Positions 44,648-55,470 of a stretch of DNA of 64,000 bases are shown here, one piece after another; the stretch's first letter is position 1; every line of letters begins with the position of its first letter. The notes under the pieces are model-generated. The model did no database searches and was not told where the DNA came from. It saw only the letters and a program-made list of their open reading frames with translations. The stretch is from Stutzerimonas xanthomarina (GTDB taxonomy: Bacteria > Pseudomonadota > Gammaproteobacteria > Pseudomonadales > Pseudomonadaceae). The stretch is taken from contig NZ_RHQM01000004.1 in the NCBI RefSeq assembly GCF_003935375.1, forward strand, positions 1 to 64,000. The letters run 5' to 3'. The position numbers were made by a program, and so were the translations under genes.

Positions 44648-45943
44648 TCAGAGGATGTTCGCGTAGTCGGCTTCGATGCGATCCAGGCTCAGGTGATTGA
44701 GGAAGTTGGAGAAGCACATCCAGGCCGACAGCGCATTGAGGTCCTGAAATTGCTGCGGCAGATACTTGGGCGGGACGACCATGCCCTCGTCTACCAGCTG
44801 GCGCAGCGTGCGCATGTCCTCAAGCGTGGTCTTGCCGCAGAACAGCAGCGGGATCTGCTCCAGCCGGCCTTTGCGCACGGCTAGCTGGATGTAGTTGTAG
44901 ATCATGATGAAGCCCTTCAGGTAGGACAGGTCCTTGGTGAAGGGCAAACCATCGGGGGTCGAGCCGCGGAACACCCGGCTGGCATTGCTGTAGCAGTCGT
45001 CGTCGCCATAGCCCTGCTCGCGGAAGAAGGCGAACACATCGAGGAAATCCGCGCCCTCCTCGGCCATGTGGATGGCGCGGGTGCGGTTGGTCAGCTTGCG
45101 CAGGCGCGTCGGGTAGGAGGCGAAGGCGATGACTTCCATCAGGATGGCCAGGCCCTCCTGGGTCACCGTCGAGGACGGTGGCCCCTTGGCGAGGAAGGTG
45201 CAGATCGGCTGGTTCTGCCCGTTGAGCGTGGTGCCGACATGCACCAGTCCTTCGTGCACTTCCAGCGCGCGCACATCACGCTCGTTGAACAGCGCATCGC
45301 TGCGGATCTTGATGTAGTCGGCGCCCGCTGCCGCATCGGCGAGGATGCCGTCCGATTCGAAGACACGGATCACGCCCTCGCCTTCACCGAACACCACATC
45401 CAACCGCTTCTGCAGCAGCTCGACGGCCTGCGGCGCGGTTAGACTCTTCGGCTCGTCACGCAGGTCGCCGCGATCGGCGATGTTGTTCAGATAGTCGGAG
45501 AGCATCAGGCCGAGGTCGGCCAGGGTTGGATCGCCCGCATGGAAGGCGTCGGATGCCGCGCCGTAGAGCTCCTGGGAGATCATGCCGAAGTCCGGCGTGC
45601 CCCGCGCCTCGAGCATGCGGATGACCATGCGGTATTCCTTGCACATGCGCCGCATGATCTGCCCGACCGGGTTGAACTGACCGAGCTGACGGGTGATGTC
45701 GCGCTCGATGTCCTGGAATTCCTGCTTCTTGGCGCTGGAATCGAATGCCAGTGGCCGGCCCTCGTAGTAGCCGCGATCGATCTTCGGCAGCTCGCGGCCC
45801 TCGGCGGCGAAAAAACCCTGGCGGGTATTCTCGTCCCACTTCACCGCGTCCAGTACGCGCACTGGCGTCTGCGCCTCGACGATGCGGTCGGACAGCCCGC
45901 GCACGATGGTCTGATACTCGTCCAGGTTGTTACGGCTGTTCAT
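44648..45943 (-). CDS. QEGLA-motif (DUF1704) flavohaemoglobin expression-modulating protein
   Basis: A 431-residue soluble protein of the DUF1704 family, which looks like a zinc metallopeptidase: VHEGLVHVGTTLNGQNQ supplies the HEGLVH site and VTQEGLAILMEVIA the eponymous QEGLA motif with a further Glu. DUF1704/MATCAP-like proteins include tyrosine carboxypeptidases in eukaryotes; the bacterial substrate is unknown. ATG 45943 is chosen for the GAGGGA upstream and because the longer frame adds unrelated residues. Confidence 0.85.
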   Translation of the reverse strand: MNSRNNLDEYQTIVRGLSDRIVEAQTPVRVLDAVKWDENTRQGFFAAEGRELPKIDRGYYEGRPLAFDSSAKKQEFQDIERDITRQLGQFNPVGQIMRRMCKEYRMVIRMLEARGTPDFGMISQELYGAASDAFHAGDPTLADLGLMLSDYLNNIADRGDLRDEPKSLTAPQAVELLQKRLDVVFGEGEGVIRVFESDGILADAAAGADYIKIRSDALFNERDVRALEVHEGLVHVGTTLNGQNQPICTFLAKGPPSSTVTQEGLAILMEVIAFASYPTRLRKLTNRTRAIHMAEEGADFLDVFAFFREQGYGDDDCYSNASRVFRGSTPDGLPFTKDLSYLKGFIMIYNYIQLAVRKGRLEQIPLLFCGKTTLEDMRTLRQLVDEGMVVPPKYLPQQFQDLNALSAWMCFSNFLNHLSLDRIEADYANIL

Positions 45944-46033
45944 CAGTCCCTCTTCACGGATGACCCGTACCCTTGAGGTTATACCCGCAGCGGCCGAGGC
46001 CGGCACACTGCGGGTCGGTCGACGCTCAGTGGA

Positions 46034-47536
46034 TCAGAGTTCCGGGCGCATGTGCGGGAAGAGGATCACGTCGCGGATCGAAGGCGAGTTGGTCAGCAGC
46101 ATCACCAGGCGATCGATGCCGATACCCTCGCCCGCGGTCGGCGGCATGCCGTATTCCAGCGCACGCACGAAGTCGGCGTCGAAGTGCATGGCTTCGTCAT
46201 CGCCGGCATCCTTGTCGGCTACCTGCGCGTGGAAACGTTCGGCCTGATCCTCGGCATCGTTGAGCTCGGAATAGGCGTTGGCGATCTCGCGGCCACCAAT
46301 GAACAGTTCGAAGCGGTCGGTGACGTTGGGGTTGCGATCGTTGCGTCGGGCCAGCGGCGAGACCTCGAACGGGTACTCGGTGATGAAGGTCGGCTGTTCC
46401 AGCTTGTGCTCGACCAGCTCCTCGAAAATCATCACTTGCAGCTTGCCCAGGCCTTCATGGCCGAGCAGCTTGGCGCCGGCCTTCTTGGCGATGGAACGGG
46501 CCTTCTCCAAATCGTTGAGATCGGAGGCCGATATCTCCGGGTTGAACTTGAGGATCGAGTCAAACACCGAAAGCCGCGCGAACGGCTCGCCGAAATGGAA
46601 CACCTTGTCGCCGTAGGGCACGTCGGTGCTGCCAAGCACGGCCTGGGCCAGCTCGCGGAACAGCTCCTCGGTCAGGTCCATATTGTCTTCGTAGTCGGCG
46701 TAGGCCTGGTAGAACTCGAGCATGGTGAACTCGGGGTTGTGCCGGGTCGAGACGCCTTCGTTGCGGAAGTTGCGGTTGATCTCGAATACGCGCTCGAAGC
46801 CACCGACCACCAGGCGCTTCAGGTACAGCTCCGGCGCGATGCGCAGGAACATCGGCATGTCCAGCGCGTTGTGATGGGTCTCGAACGGTTTGGCCGCAGC
46901 GCCGCCGGGAATGGTCTGCAGCATCGGCGTTTCGACTTCGAGGAAGTCACGCTCGGCGAGGAACTTGCGGATATGCGAGATGACCTGGGAGCGCACGCGG
47001 AACGTTTCGCGCACCTCCTCGTTGACCATCAGGTCGACGTAGCGCTGGCGATAGCGCTGCTCGGTGTCGGTCAGGCCGTGGAACTTGTCCGGCAGCGGAC
47101 GCAGCGACTTGGTCAGCAGACGCACGCTGTTCATGCAGACGTACAGGTCGCCCTTGCCGGAGCGCGCCAGTGTGCCCTCGGCGGCAATGATGTCGCCCAG
47201 GTCGAAGTGCTTGACCGCCTCGACCTGCTCGGCCGGCAGCGTCTTGCGATCGACATAGACCTGGATGCGCCCGCTCATATCCTGCAGCACCATGAACGGC
47301 CCGCGGTTGAGCATGATGCGCCCGGCGACCTTGACCGGAATGGCGGCCGCCTCCAGCTCCTCCTTGGTCTTCTCGGCGTACTGTTTCTGCAGGTCGCCTG
47401 CATAGCGGTCGCGACGGAAGTCATTGGGGAAGGCATTGCCCTGCTCGCGCACGGCAGCAAGCTTTTCCTTGCGCTGGGCAATCAGCTTGTTTTCTTCCTC
47501 TTGGATGGCGTGCTGGTTCAGCGGTTGTTCGCTCAT
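46034..47536 (-). CDS. lysS: lysyl-tRNA synthetase (class II)
   Basis: A 500-residue class II LysRS. The OB-fold anticodon-binding domain is at about 60-170, followed by motif 1 ([23 protein letters not shown]), motif 2 ([23 protein letters not shown]) and motif 3 ([11 protein letters not shown]) in the catalytic domain. It charges tRNA-Lys with lysine. It precedes nothing on its strand except the QEGLA gene after 90 bases, and it follows prfB after 64 bases, the order seen in many gammaproteobacteria. Confidence 0.97.
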   Translation of the reverse strand: MSEQPLNQHAIQEEENKLIAQRKEKLAAVREQGNAFPNDFRRDRYAGDLQKQYAEKTKEELEAAAIPVKVAGRIMLNRGPFMVLQDMSGRIQVYVDRKTLPAEQVEAVKHFDLGDIIAAEGTLARSGKGDLYVCMNSVRLLTKSLRPLPDKFHGLTDTEQRYRQRYVDLMVNEEVRETFRVRSQVISHIRKFLAERDFLEVETPMLQTIPGGAAAKPFETHHNALDMPMFLRIAPELYLKRLVVGGFERVFEINRNFRNEGVSTRHNPEFTMLEFYQAYADYEDNMDLTEELFRELAQAVLGSTDVPYGDKVFHFGEPFARLSVFDSILKFNPEISASDLNDLEKARSIAKKAGAKLLGHEGLGKLQVMIFEELVEHKLEQPTFITEYPFEVSPLARRNDRNPNVTDRFELFIGGREIANAYSELNDAEDQAERFHAQVADKDAGDDEAMHFDADFVRALEYGMPPTAGEGIGIDRLVMLLTNSPSIRDVILFPHMRPEL

Positions 47537-47600
47537 TGCGGGTCGTCCCGGTCAAATCGTTTCAATGGAGGTGCTTGCGGCTTGAGGCTTGCAGCTGCTC

Positions 47601-48696
47601 TCAGAGCCCCTGTTTCAGGCTGGCTTCGAGGTATCCGTCGAGGTCGCCGTCGAGCACCTTCTGGCAATCGCTGCGCTCCACACCGGTACGCAGATCCTTG
47701 ATGCGCGAGTCGTCGAGCACGTAGGAACGGATCTGGTGCCCCCAGCCAATGTCCGACTTGCTGTCTTCGAGTGCCTGAGAGGCGGCGTTGCGCTTCTGCA
47801 TTTCCAGTTCGTACAACTTGGCCCGCAGCATCTTCATGGCGGTGTCCTTGTTGGCGTGCTGGGAACGTTCGTTCTGGCAGGCCACTACGGTGTTGGTCGG
47901 TACGTGGGTGATACGCACTGCCGAGTCGGTGGTGTTGACGTGCTGACCACCAGCACCGGAGGAGCGGTAGGTATCGATGCGCAGATCGGCCGGGTTGATC
48001 TCGATCTCCACCCTGTCGTCGATCTCGGGCGAGACGAACACTGCCGAGAACGAGGTGTGGCGGCGCGCGCCGGAGTCGAACGGGCTCTTGCGCACCAGGC
48101 GGTGCACACCGATCTCGGTGCGCAACCAGCCAAAAGCATATTCACCCTTGATGTGAACGGTAGCGCCCTTGATACCGGCGACTTCGCCTTCGGACAGCTC
48201 GACGATCTCGGCAGTGAAACCGCGCTTGTCGGCCCAGCGCAGGTACATGCGCAGCAGGATGTTCGCCCAGTCCTGCGCCTCGGTGCCGCCGGAACCGGCC
48301 TGGATGTCCAGGTAGCAGTTATTCGGGTCCATCTCGTGGCTGAACATGCGGCGGAATTCGAGCTTTTCGAGGATTCCGCGCAGACGGTCCAGTTCGGCGG
48401 CCACATCATCAACGGCGCCTTGATCATCTTCTTCGACCGCCATGTCGAGCAGGTCGCGAGAGTCGGCAAGTCCGCCATCGAGATCATCGATGGTTTCGAC
48501 AATCTGCGCCAGGGTGGCGCGTTCACGGCCCAGGCTCTGGGCGTATTCGGGCTTGTTCCAGACGTTGGGGTCTTCGAGTTCGCGGTTTACTTCGACGAGA
48601 CGATCATGCTTCTGATCGTAGTCAAAGATACCCCCGAATTGACAGGGTGCGCTCGGACAGGTCCTTGATGCTGTTGAGGATCGGGTTGATTTCCAT
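47601..48696 (-). CDS. prfB: peptide chain release factor 2 (programmed +1 frameshift)
   Basis: RF2 ends translation at UGA and UAA. The start is ATG 48696; after 24 codons an in-frame TGA (48624-48622) follows CTT, and the ribosome shifts +1 to read GAC, giving a 364-residue product. The RF2 SPF recognition motif ([13 protein letters not shown]) and the GAGGQ hydrolysis motif are intact. The frameshift makes synthesis self-regulating, since low RF2 favours the shift. It lies upstream of lysS on the same strand. Confidence 0.96.
48621..48634 (-). promoter_or_regulatory. prfB programmed frameshift site
   Basis: The mRNA reads GGGGG-TAT-CTT-TGA-C. The G run acts as an internal Shine-Dalgarno sequence three bases before CTT-TGA-C, where slippage occurs. 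The arrangement is the same as in E. coli, so the in-frame stop is functional recoding, not damage. Confidence 0.95.
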
Positions 48697-48820
48697 AGGT
48701 AGGCAGCTCTCAATCGGACGGTGCAAAAGCCGGCGATTATAACTCAGCCAACCCGTGCTGACAGCCCGCCGGACGTGCCGGCGGACGGCCAGGAAACGGA
48801 TTTGCCCTCATGACGGTCGA

Positions 48821-49537
48821 TCAGGCACTCACACCGCGTACCTGGCTTTCCAGCTCGCCTTTGAGTTGCGGATCGAGCTGCAGACAGCGGGCAAGTTCAT
48901 CCAGATAGGCACGCTCCATGAAATGCTCCTCGTCGACCATCAGCACGCTGGCCAGATACATCTCCGCAGCCATCTCCGGGGTACTGGCGGCACTGGCCAC
49001 GTCAGCCGGGTCTAGCGGCTTGTTCAGTTCGGCCTCGAGCCAGTGCTGCAGATCAGCATCGGCCAGCTTGCCCAGCTCCGCCTCGATCAGCTGACGCTCA
49101 CTGGCGTCGACATGGCCGTCGGCCTTGGCCGCTGCCACCAGTGCCTTGAGAATGCCCTGGCTGTGGACCTCGACCTCTGCCGGTGGCAGGCGATCGATTG
49201 TCTGCGGCGCTTGCTGGGGCGTCGCGCTCTGCTGTGCCTGCCAGTTGCTGTACGCCTTGTAGGCCAACACGCCGAGCGCCGCCAGGCCGCCGTAGGTCAC
49301 CGCCTTGCCGCCCATCTTGCGCACCTTGCGGTTGCCCAGCAGCAACCCCATGGCACCGGCCGCCAGCGCACCGCCACCGGCGCCGGACAGCACATTGCCG
49401 AGCGAACCGCCGCCGACACCGGAGAGCAGATCGCTCAAACCACCTTTGCCAGGCTTGCCGCCCGCTCCGGATTGCTGCTTCTGCAGCAGGTCCTGACCGG
49501 ACCTGAGCAGTTGATCGAGAAGGCCACTGGTTTTCAT
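48821..49537 (-). CDS. DUF533 (TerB-like) membrane-associated protein
   Basis: The 238-residue protein starts with a Gly-rich, low-complexity region (about 20-65), has a hydrophobic segment (about 75-95, YGGLAALGVLAYKAY) and a C-terminal TerB-like helical domain (about 120-235) with acidic repeats such as AAKADGHVDASERQLIEAEL. It matches DUF533 (YebE-like) proteins of the inner membrane, whose function is unknown. ATG 49537 is chosen at GGGGA; an upstream in-frame start adds four residues. Confidence 0.85.
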   Translation of the reverse strand: MKTSGLLDQLLRSGQDLLQKQQSGAGGKPGKGGLSDLLSGVGGGSLGNVLSGAGGGALAAGAMGLLLGNRKVRKMGGKAVTYGGLAALGVLAYKAYSNWQAQQSATPQQAPQTIDRLPPAEVEVHSQGILKALVAAAKADGHVDASERQLIEAELGKLADADLQHWLEAELNKPLDPADVASAASTPEMAAEMYLASVLMVDEEHFMERAYLDELARCLQLDPQLKGELESQVRGVSA

Positions 49538-49579
49538 CGAAGTCCCCAAACGGATTGAATCAGGATTGAACAGCAGTGC

Positions 49580-50749
<1,170 letters not shown>

Positions 50750-50784
50750 TCATGCCCAGCCCGACATCGGTGGAACTGTCTGCC

Positions 50785-52878
50785 TCAGGCAGCGCTGACC
50801 TGCACCGGCACACCGTTGAGCGCCGCGTTGCCGGAAACGTCCAACTGGCGCTCGTCAGTCAGGTCGTTGCTGCTGGCGCCCGGTTGCTGCCGGGCGATCT
50901 CCATTTGCACGCCAGGACGGGCGTGCCCCCAACCATGGGGCAGGCTGACCACGCCGGGCATCATCTCCTCGCTGGCCAGCGCCTCCACCTCGACCACGCC
51001 GACACGGGAATGCACACGCACACGCTGGCCATCCAGCAAAGTCCGAGCAGCCATGTCCGCAGGGTGCATCAGCAGCTGGTGACGCGGTTTGCCCTTCACC
51101 AGGCGCTGGTAGTTGTGCATCCAGGAATTGTTGCTGCGTACATGCCGGCGACCGATCAGCAGCAGCTCGTCGCTCTTGGTCTGCGGCTCGGCGGCGAAAC
51201 GCTGCAGATCGTCCAGCATCAACGCCGGCGCGGCCTGGATGCGCTTGCTCGGCGTTTTCAGGCGCCTCGCCAGATTCGGCTTGAGCGGCCCGAGATCCAG
51301 ACCGTGGGGATAATCCTCCAGTGCTGCCAGGCTCAGCTTGCGCTCGGACTTGTCGCCGTATGGCCCATGGCGCAGCGCCAGGTCCATCATCTGCTGCGGC
51401 GGCATGGTGGGCTTCAGCTCGACGCCCACCCGCGCTGCGTAGGCCTTGGCCAGCCCGATGAAGATTTCCCAGTCGTGCAGCGCACCCTCGGGTTTGGGCA
51501 GTACCGGCTGGTTGAAGCGGGTGACGTTGCGCACGGCGAGCAGGTTGAAGGTGGCGTCGTAATGGTCGTGCTCCAGCGGCGCGGTCGGCGGTAGGATCAC
51601 GTCGGCATAGCGAGTGGTTTCGTTAATGTAGAAATCCACGCTGAGCATGAATTCCAAGCCATCCAGCGCCTGCTCCAGCTTGCGCCCGTTGGGGGTGGAG
51701 AGCACCGGATTGCCGGCCACGGTAATCAGTGCGCGCACCTGCCCTTCCCCGGGTTCAAGCATCTCCTCGGCCAGTGCCGCTACCGGTAGTTCGCCGCCGT
51801 ATTCAGGCAACTGCGAAACCCGGCTGTGCCAGGCGGCGAAGTGGCCGCCGGAGGTGGTTTCCACCAGATCCACCGCAGGCTCGGTACACAGCGCGCCGCC
51901 GACCCGATCGAGGTTGCCGGTGACCAGGTTGATCAGCTGCACCAGCCACTGACAGAGCGTGCCGAAGGCCTGGGTCGAGACGCCCATCCGCCCGTAGCAG
52001 ACTGCTTTGTCCGCCGCAGCGAAGTCCCGCGCCAGCTGACGGATCTGCTCGGCCGGAACACCGCAACGATCGCTCATCGCTTCGGCGGTAAAGGCGGCGA
52101 TTGAGGCCCGCACCTCCTCGATGCCGTCCAGCGCGAGTTCGGTGGTACGTGTCAGGCCTTCCTCGAACAGAGTATTGAGCAGCCCGAACAGCAGCGCGGC
52201 GTCCTGTCCGGGGCGCACGAACATGTGCTGATCGGCGATAGCCGCAGTCTCGCTACGGCGCGGGTCGACCACCACCAGCTTGCCGCCGCGGGCACGGATC
52301 GCCTTCAACCGCTTCTCTACGTCGGGCACGGTCATGATGCTGCCGTTGGACGCCAACGGATTGCCGCCGAGGATCAGCATGAAATCGGTGTGATCGATGT
52401 CCGGCACCGGCAATAGCAGGCCGTGGCCGTACATCAGGTGACTGGTCAGGTGATGGGGCAGCTGGTCGACCGAGGTCGCGGAAAAGCGATTGCGCGTCTT
52501 CAGCAGGCCGAGGAAATAGTTGCTGTGGGTCATCAACCCGTAGTTGTGCACACTCGGATTGCCCTGGTAGATCGCCACGGCATTGGCACCGTGGCGCTCG
52601 CGGATCTCAGCCAGGCGCTCGGCGACCAGTTCGTAGGCCTCCTCCCAGCTGATCGCCTGCCACTCATCGCCGCAGCGGCGCATCGGGTGGCGCAGCCGGT
52701 CAGGGTCGTTCTGGATGTCCTGCAGGGCGACAGCCTTGGGACAGATATGGCCGCGGCTGAAGCTGTCGAGGGGGTCGCCCTTGATCGAAAGGATGCGCTC
52801 GCCTTCGGTCTGGATGGTCAGGCCGCAGATGGCTTCGCACAGGTGACAAGCACGGTGATGGACGCTGATGTCGCTCAT
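50785..52878 (-). CDS. molybdopterin oxidoreductase (DMSO-reductase superfamily)
   Basis: A 697-residue protein with an N-terminal [4Fe-4S] motif (C11, C14, C18, C46 in ACHLCEAIC and GHICPK), bis-MGD-binding domains and a C-terminal MopB-like beta domain (about 580-697, RRHVRSNNSWMH). No Tat signal is present, so it should be cytoplasmic. In the usual Mo-ligand region (about 145-160) there is TSVDQLPHH, with no Cys or Sec. No electron-transfer subunit is encoded nearby. Donor, acceptor and substrate are unknown. ATG 52878 is chosen; the frame extends into recJ. Confidence 0.88.
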   Translation of the reverse strand: MSDISVHHRACHLCEAICGLTIQTEGERILSIKGDPLDSFSRGHICPKAVALQDIQNDPDRLRHPMRRCGDEWQAISWEEAYELVAERLAEIRERHGANAVAIYQGNPSVHNYGLMTHSNYFLGLLKTRNRFSATSVDQLPHHLTSHLMYGHGLLLPVPDIDHTDFMLILGGNPLASNGSIMTVPDVEKRLKAIRARGGKLVVVDPRRSETAAIADQHMFVRPGQDAALLFGLLNTLFEEGLTRTTELALDGIEEVRASIAAFTAEAMSDRCGVPAEQIRQLARDFAAADKAVCYGRMGVSTQAFGTLCQWLVQLINLVTGNLDRVGGALCTEPAVDLVETTSGGHFAAWHSRVSQLPEYGGELPVAALAEEMLEPGEGQVRALITVAGNPVLSTPNGRKLEQALDGLEFMLSVDFYINETTRYADVILPPTAPLEHDHYDATFNLLAVRNVTRFNQPVLPKPEGALHDWEIFIGLAKAYAARVGVELKPTMPPQQMMDLALRHGPYGDKSERKLSLAALEDYPHGLDLGPLKPNLARRLKTPSKRIQAAPALMLDDLQRFAAEPQTKSDELLLIGRRHVRSNNSWMHNYQRLVKGKPRHQLLMHPADMAARTLLDGQRVRVHSRVGVVEVEALASEEMMPGVVSLPHGWGHARPGVQMEIARQQPGASSNDLTDERQLDVSGNAALNGVPVQVSAA

Positions 52879-53006
52879 TTCGGATTCCCGCATGGCGCTG
52901 TTGTTGTCCAGCCACTCTAGGCGCCACGGCCATGGGCAACAATCAGACGTCTTGACGGGGAATGGCGCTGGATTCAGCCGGCCTATCGTCAGCCGGCATG
53001 CATCGA

Positions 53007-54722
53007 TCAGCGCGGGGCAATATGCGCCACCATCAGCTGCACGCTTTCCTGACCGCGGTACTCGTTGACGTCTAGCTTGTAGGCTAGCTCGGCCCAGCGC
53101 ACCGTCGGGTTCGGCCATATCTCGCGGTCGATGTTGAAGGCGATGCCATCGAGGGTCAGCGAACCACATTCGCTTTTCAGCACCAGCTTCAAATGGCGCT
53201 CGCCAACGATGCGCTGTTGCACCAGCTGGAATACCCCATGGAACATCGGCTCGGGAAAATGCTGGCCCCAAGGCCCGGCATTGCGCAGCGCACGGGCCAG
53301 TTCCAGATGAAATTCCTCGACGCTGAGCTGGCCGTCGGTGAGCAGCCGACCGGTAAGGTCGTCCTCGCACAGCTGGCGGCGCACTTCGGCATCGAAGGCG
53401 GCAGCGAAAGCGCCGAAGTTGGCTTGCGGCAGCGACAGCCCGGCCGCCATGGCGTGCCCGCCGAACTTGCTGATCAAGCCAGGATGCTTGGCGGCGACTG
53501 CATCCAGTGCATCGCGGATGTGAAAGCCCGGCACCGAACGCGCCGAGCCCTTGAGCAGGCCATCGCCGGCATCGGCGAAAGCGATGGTCGGGCGGTGGTA
53601 GCGCTCCTTCAGGCGCGAAGCCAGGATGCCGATCACGCCCTGATGCCAGTCCGCCTCGAACAGGCACAGGCCGAACGGCAGGTCCTCCAGCGGCAAATCC
53701 TTGAGCTGCGCCAGCGCCTCGCGCTGCATGCCCTGCTCGATACTCTTCCGGTCCTTGTTCAGCTCATCGAGCTGGACCGCCATATCGCGCGCCAGTGCCT
53801 CGTCCTCGCAGAGCAGGCATTCGATGCCCAGCGACATGTCATCCAGTCGCCCGGCCGCGTTGAGCCGCGGTCCGAGAATGAAGCCCAGGTCGGTAGAGGT
53901 GATGCGTCGATGGTCGCGCCCCGCCACTTCGAGAATCGCCCGCAGGCCCGCCCTCGCCCGCCCCGCGCGAATCCGCGCCAATCCCTGATGGACCAGGATG
54001 CGATTGTTGGCATCCAGCGGTACCACGTCGGCGACACTGCCCAGCGCCACGAGATCCAATAGCTCAGCCAGGTTCGGCTCTGCCCAGCCCTGACGGATGA
54101 ACCAGTCCAGCTCACGCAGGCGCGCGCGCAGAGCCAGCAGCACGTAGAAGATGACGCCGACACCGGCGATGCACTTGCTGGGAAAGGCACACTCAGGCTG
54201 ATTGGGGTTGACGATGGCGTCAGCCGCCGGCAGTTCGTGGCCCGGCAGGTGATGATCGGTCACCAGCACCTTCAAACCAGCCGCCTTTGCCGCCGCCACG
54301 CCATCGACGCTGGAGATGCCGTTGTCCACGGTCACCAGCAGATCGGGCTCGCGCTGCAAGGCAACGGCAACGATTTCCGGCGTCAGACCGTAGCCATATT
54401 CGAAGCGATTGGGCACCAGGTAATCGACGTGGGCAGCGCCAAGCTGGCGCAAGCCAAGTACACCCACGGTGCTGGCCGTAGCGCCATCGGCATCGAAATC
54501 GCCAACAAAGAGAATGCGCTGGCGCTTCTCCAGCGCCTCGACCAGCAACTCGACCGCCGCATCGATGCCCTTGAGCTGCTTATAAGGAATCAGCCGCGCC
54601 AACCCCTTATCCAGCTCCGCCGCGCTGGCCACGCCACGCGCCGCGTAGAGGCGCTGCAGCAGTGGCGGCAGATCGCCGAGGTCGGGCAGCTGCTCGGGCA
54701 AAGGGCGGGGTTCGATACGCAT
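53007..54722 (-). CDS. recJ: single-stranded-DNA-specific exonuclease RecJ
   Basis: A 571-residue 5'-3' exonuclease of the RecF recombination and mismatch repair pathways. The DHH phosphoesterase motifs are present: FVGDFDADGATASTV, VTVDNGISS, VTDHHLPGHELP and further on the DHHA1 domain with SARSVPGFHIRDALD and GGHAMAAGLSL. An OB-like domain ends the chain. ATG 54722 fits the family N terminus (RPLPEQLPDLGDLPPLLQRLYAARG); the longer frame is not supported. Confidence 0.95.
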   Translation of the reverse strand: MRIEPRPLPEQLPDLGDLPPLLQRLYAARGVASAAELDKGLARLIPYKQLKGIDAAVELLVEALEKRQRILFVGDFDADGATASTVGVLGLRQLGAAHVDYLVPNRFEYGYGLTPEIVAVALQREPDLLVTVDNGISSVDGVAAAKAAGLKVLVTDHHLPGHELPAADAIVNPNQPECAFPSKCIAGVGVIFYVLLALRARLRELDWFIRQGWAEPNLAELLDLVALGSVADVVPLDANNRILVHQGLARIRAGRARAGLRAILEVAGRDHRRITSTDLGFILGPRLNAAGRLDDMSLGIECLLCEDEALARDMAVQLDELNKDRKSIEQGMQREALAQLKDLPLEDLPFGLCLFEADWHQGVIGILASRLKERYHRPTIAFADAGDGLLKGSARSVPGFHIRDALDAVAAKHPGLISKFGGHAMAAGLSLPQANFGAFAAAFDAEVRRQLCEDDLTGRLLTDGQLSVEEFHLELARALRNAGPWGQHFPEPMFHGVFQLVQQRIVGERHLKLVLKSECGSLTLDGIAFNIDREIWPNPTVRWAELAYKLDVNEYRGQESVQLMVAHIAPR

Positions 54723-54750
54723 CGTCGGATTCCAGACTCGGTGAAACGGA

Positions 54751-55278
54751 TTACAGGGAGGTGGCCGCACGTGCGGCCTGGTCGTACAGCCCGGACATGG
54801 CACGCAGCATGCCGGCCAGGCGGTGGATCTCATCGGGATCGATATTCAGGTTCTCGAACGACGCGATCAGGCATTCGCGGCGGATGTCGGCGTATTCCTG
54901 GCAGAGCGCGCGGCCCTTTTCGGTGGTGCGATAGAACATTTCCTTGCCCTGCTTGGCACCTTCCACCAGGCCGAGTTTGCTCAGCTTCTTCAGCGCGTAG
55001 GTCACGGTGTGCGTGTCTTCCACGTTGAGCAGCAGGCAGATGTCTGCCTGTCGCTTGGCGCGGCCGCGACTGGCGAGGTTGTGCAGCACCATGACGTCCA
55101 GCGCGTTCATCTCTACCGTGCCGCAGGCCTGCATGCAACGCTCCATCCAGCGCATCAGCGCGGCGCTGGCGACGATGATGCCGTACTCGAGCTCGGACAG
55201 TTCCTGGGACTGCTCGGCGAGGTGCGCCGAAGCGACGATCGAAGATCGCAACGGACGGGGGCTTTTGGCGTCAACCAT
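54751..55278 (-). CDS. MarR-type winged-helix regulator beside pxp genes
   Basis: The 175-residue protein has a winged-helix domain at about 55-120 (NALDVMVLHNLASRGRAKRQADICLLLN, VTYALKKLSKLGLVE, TTEKGRALCQEY). It matches the MarR-like group often found beside 5-oxoprolinase genes. It is divergent from pxpA, and a 15-base palindrome lies between. ATG 55278 is chosen because of the AGGAA site; the longer frame crosses the promoter. It probably controls the pxp operon. Confidence 0.82.
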   Translation of the reverse strand: MVDAKSPRPLRSSIVASAHLAEQSQELSELEYGIIVASAALMRWMERCMQACGTVEMNALDVMVLHNLASRGRAKRQADICLLLNVEDTHTVTYALKKLSKLGLVEGAKQGKEMFYRTTEKGRALCQEYADIRRECLIASFENLNIDPDEIHRLAGMLRAMSGLYDQAARAATSL

Positions 55279-55385
55279 CTTGAGTTCCTGATTGATGAAG
55301 CGGCAGCGCCGTTCGTATCGATGGGGCGGGCAAGGATACAGCAATGTCCGTTCAGGCACTTCAGACGCCCGACGGAAGAAATACG

Positions 55386-55410
55386 TTGATAATTTATCAA
55401 TACTTTATCA
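55386..55410. promoter_or_regulatory. predicted MarR operator of the pxp operon
   Basis: TTGATAA-T-TTATCAA (55386-55400) is a perfect 7-1-7 palindrome, followed by another TTATCA half-site at 55405-55410. It lies 70 bases upstream of pxpA in an AT-rich patch where a promoter is expected. A MarR dimer typically binds this kind of site. Confidence 0.65.
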
Positions 55411-55470
55411 GTGTATCGATCCTCGGCACCGCCGCAAACGCACCAGTCCATTTCGAAAGGAGCAGCCATC

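Noticed and set aside
46052..47701. 549-residue plus-strand open frame
   Set aside because: It is the antisense shadow of lysS and part of prfB in high-GC DNA. No ribosome site or domain, while lysS is certain.
48622..48624. In-frame TGA in prfB as a sign of a pseudogene
   Set aside because: The slip sequence and internal Shine-Dalgarno are intact, so this is programmed frameshifting.
52879..53667. N-terminal extension of the molybdopterin oxidoreductase to 960 residues
   Set aside because: The extension runs antisense-in-frame across the end of recJ and has no family similarity; the FeS motif begins right after ATG 52878.
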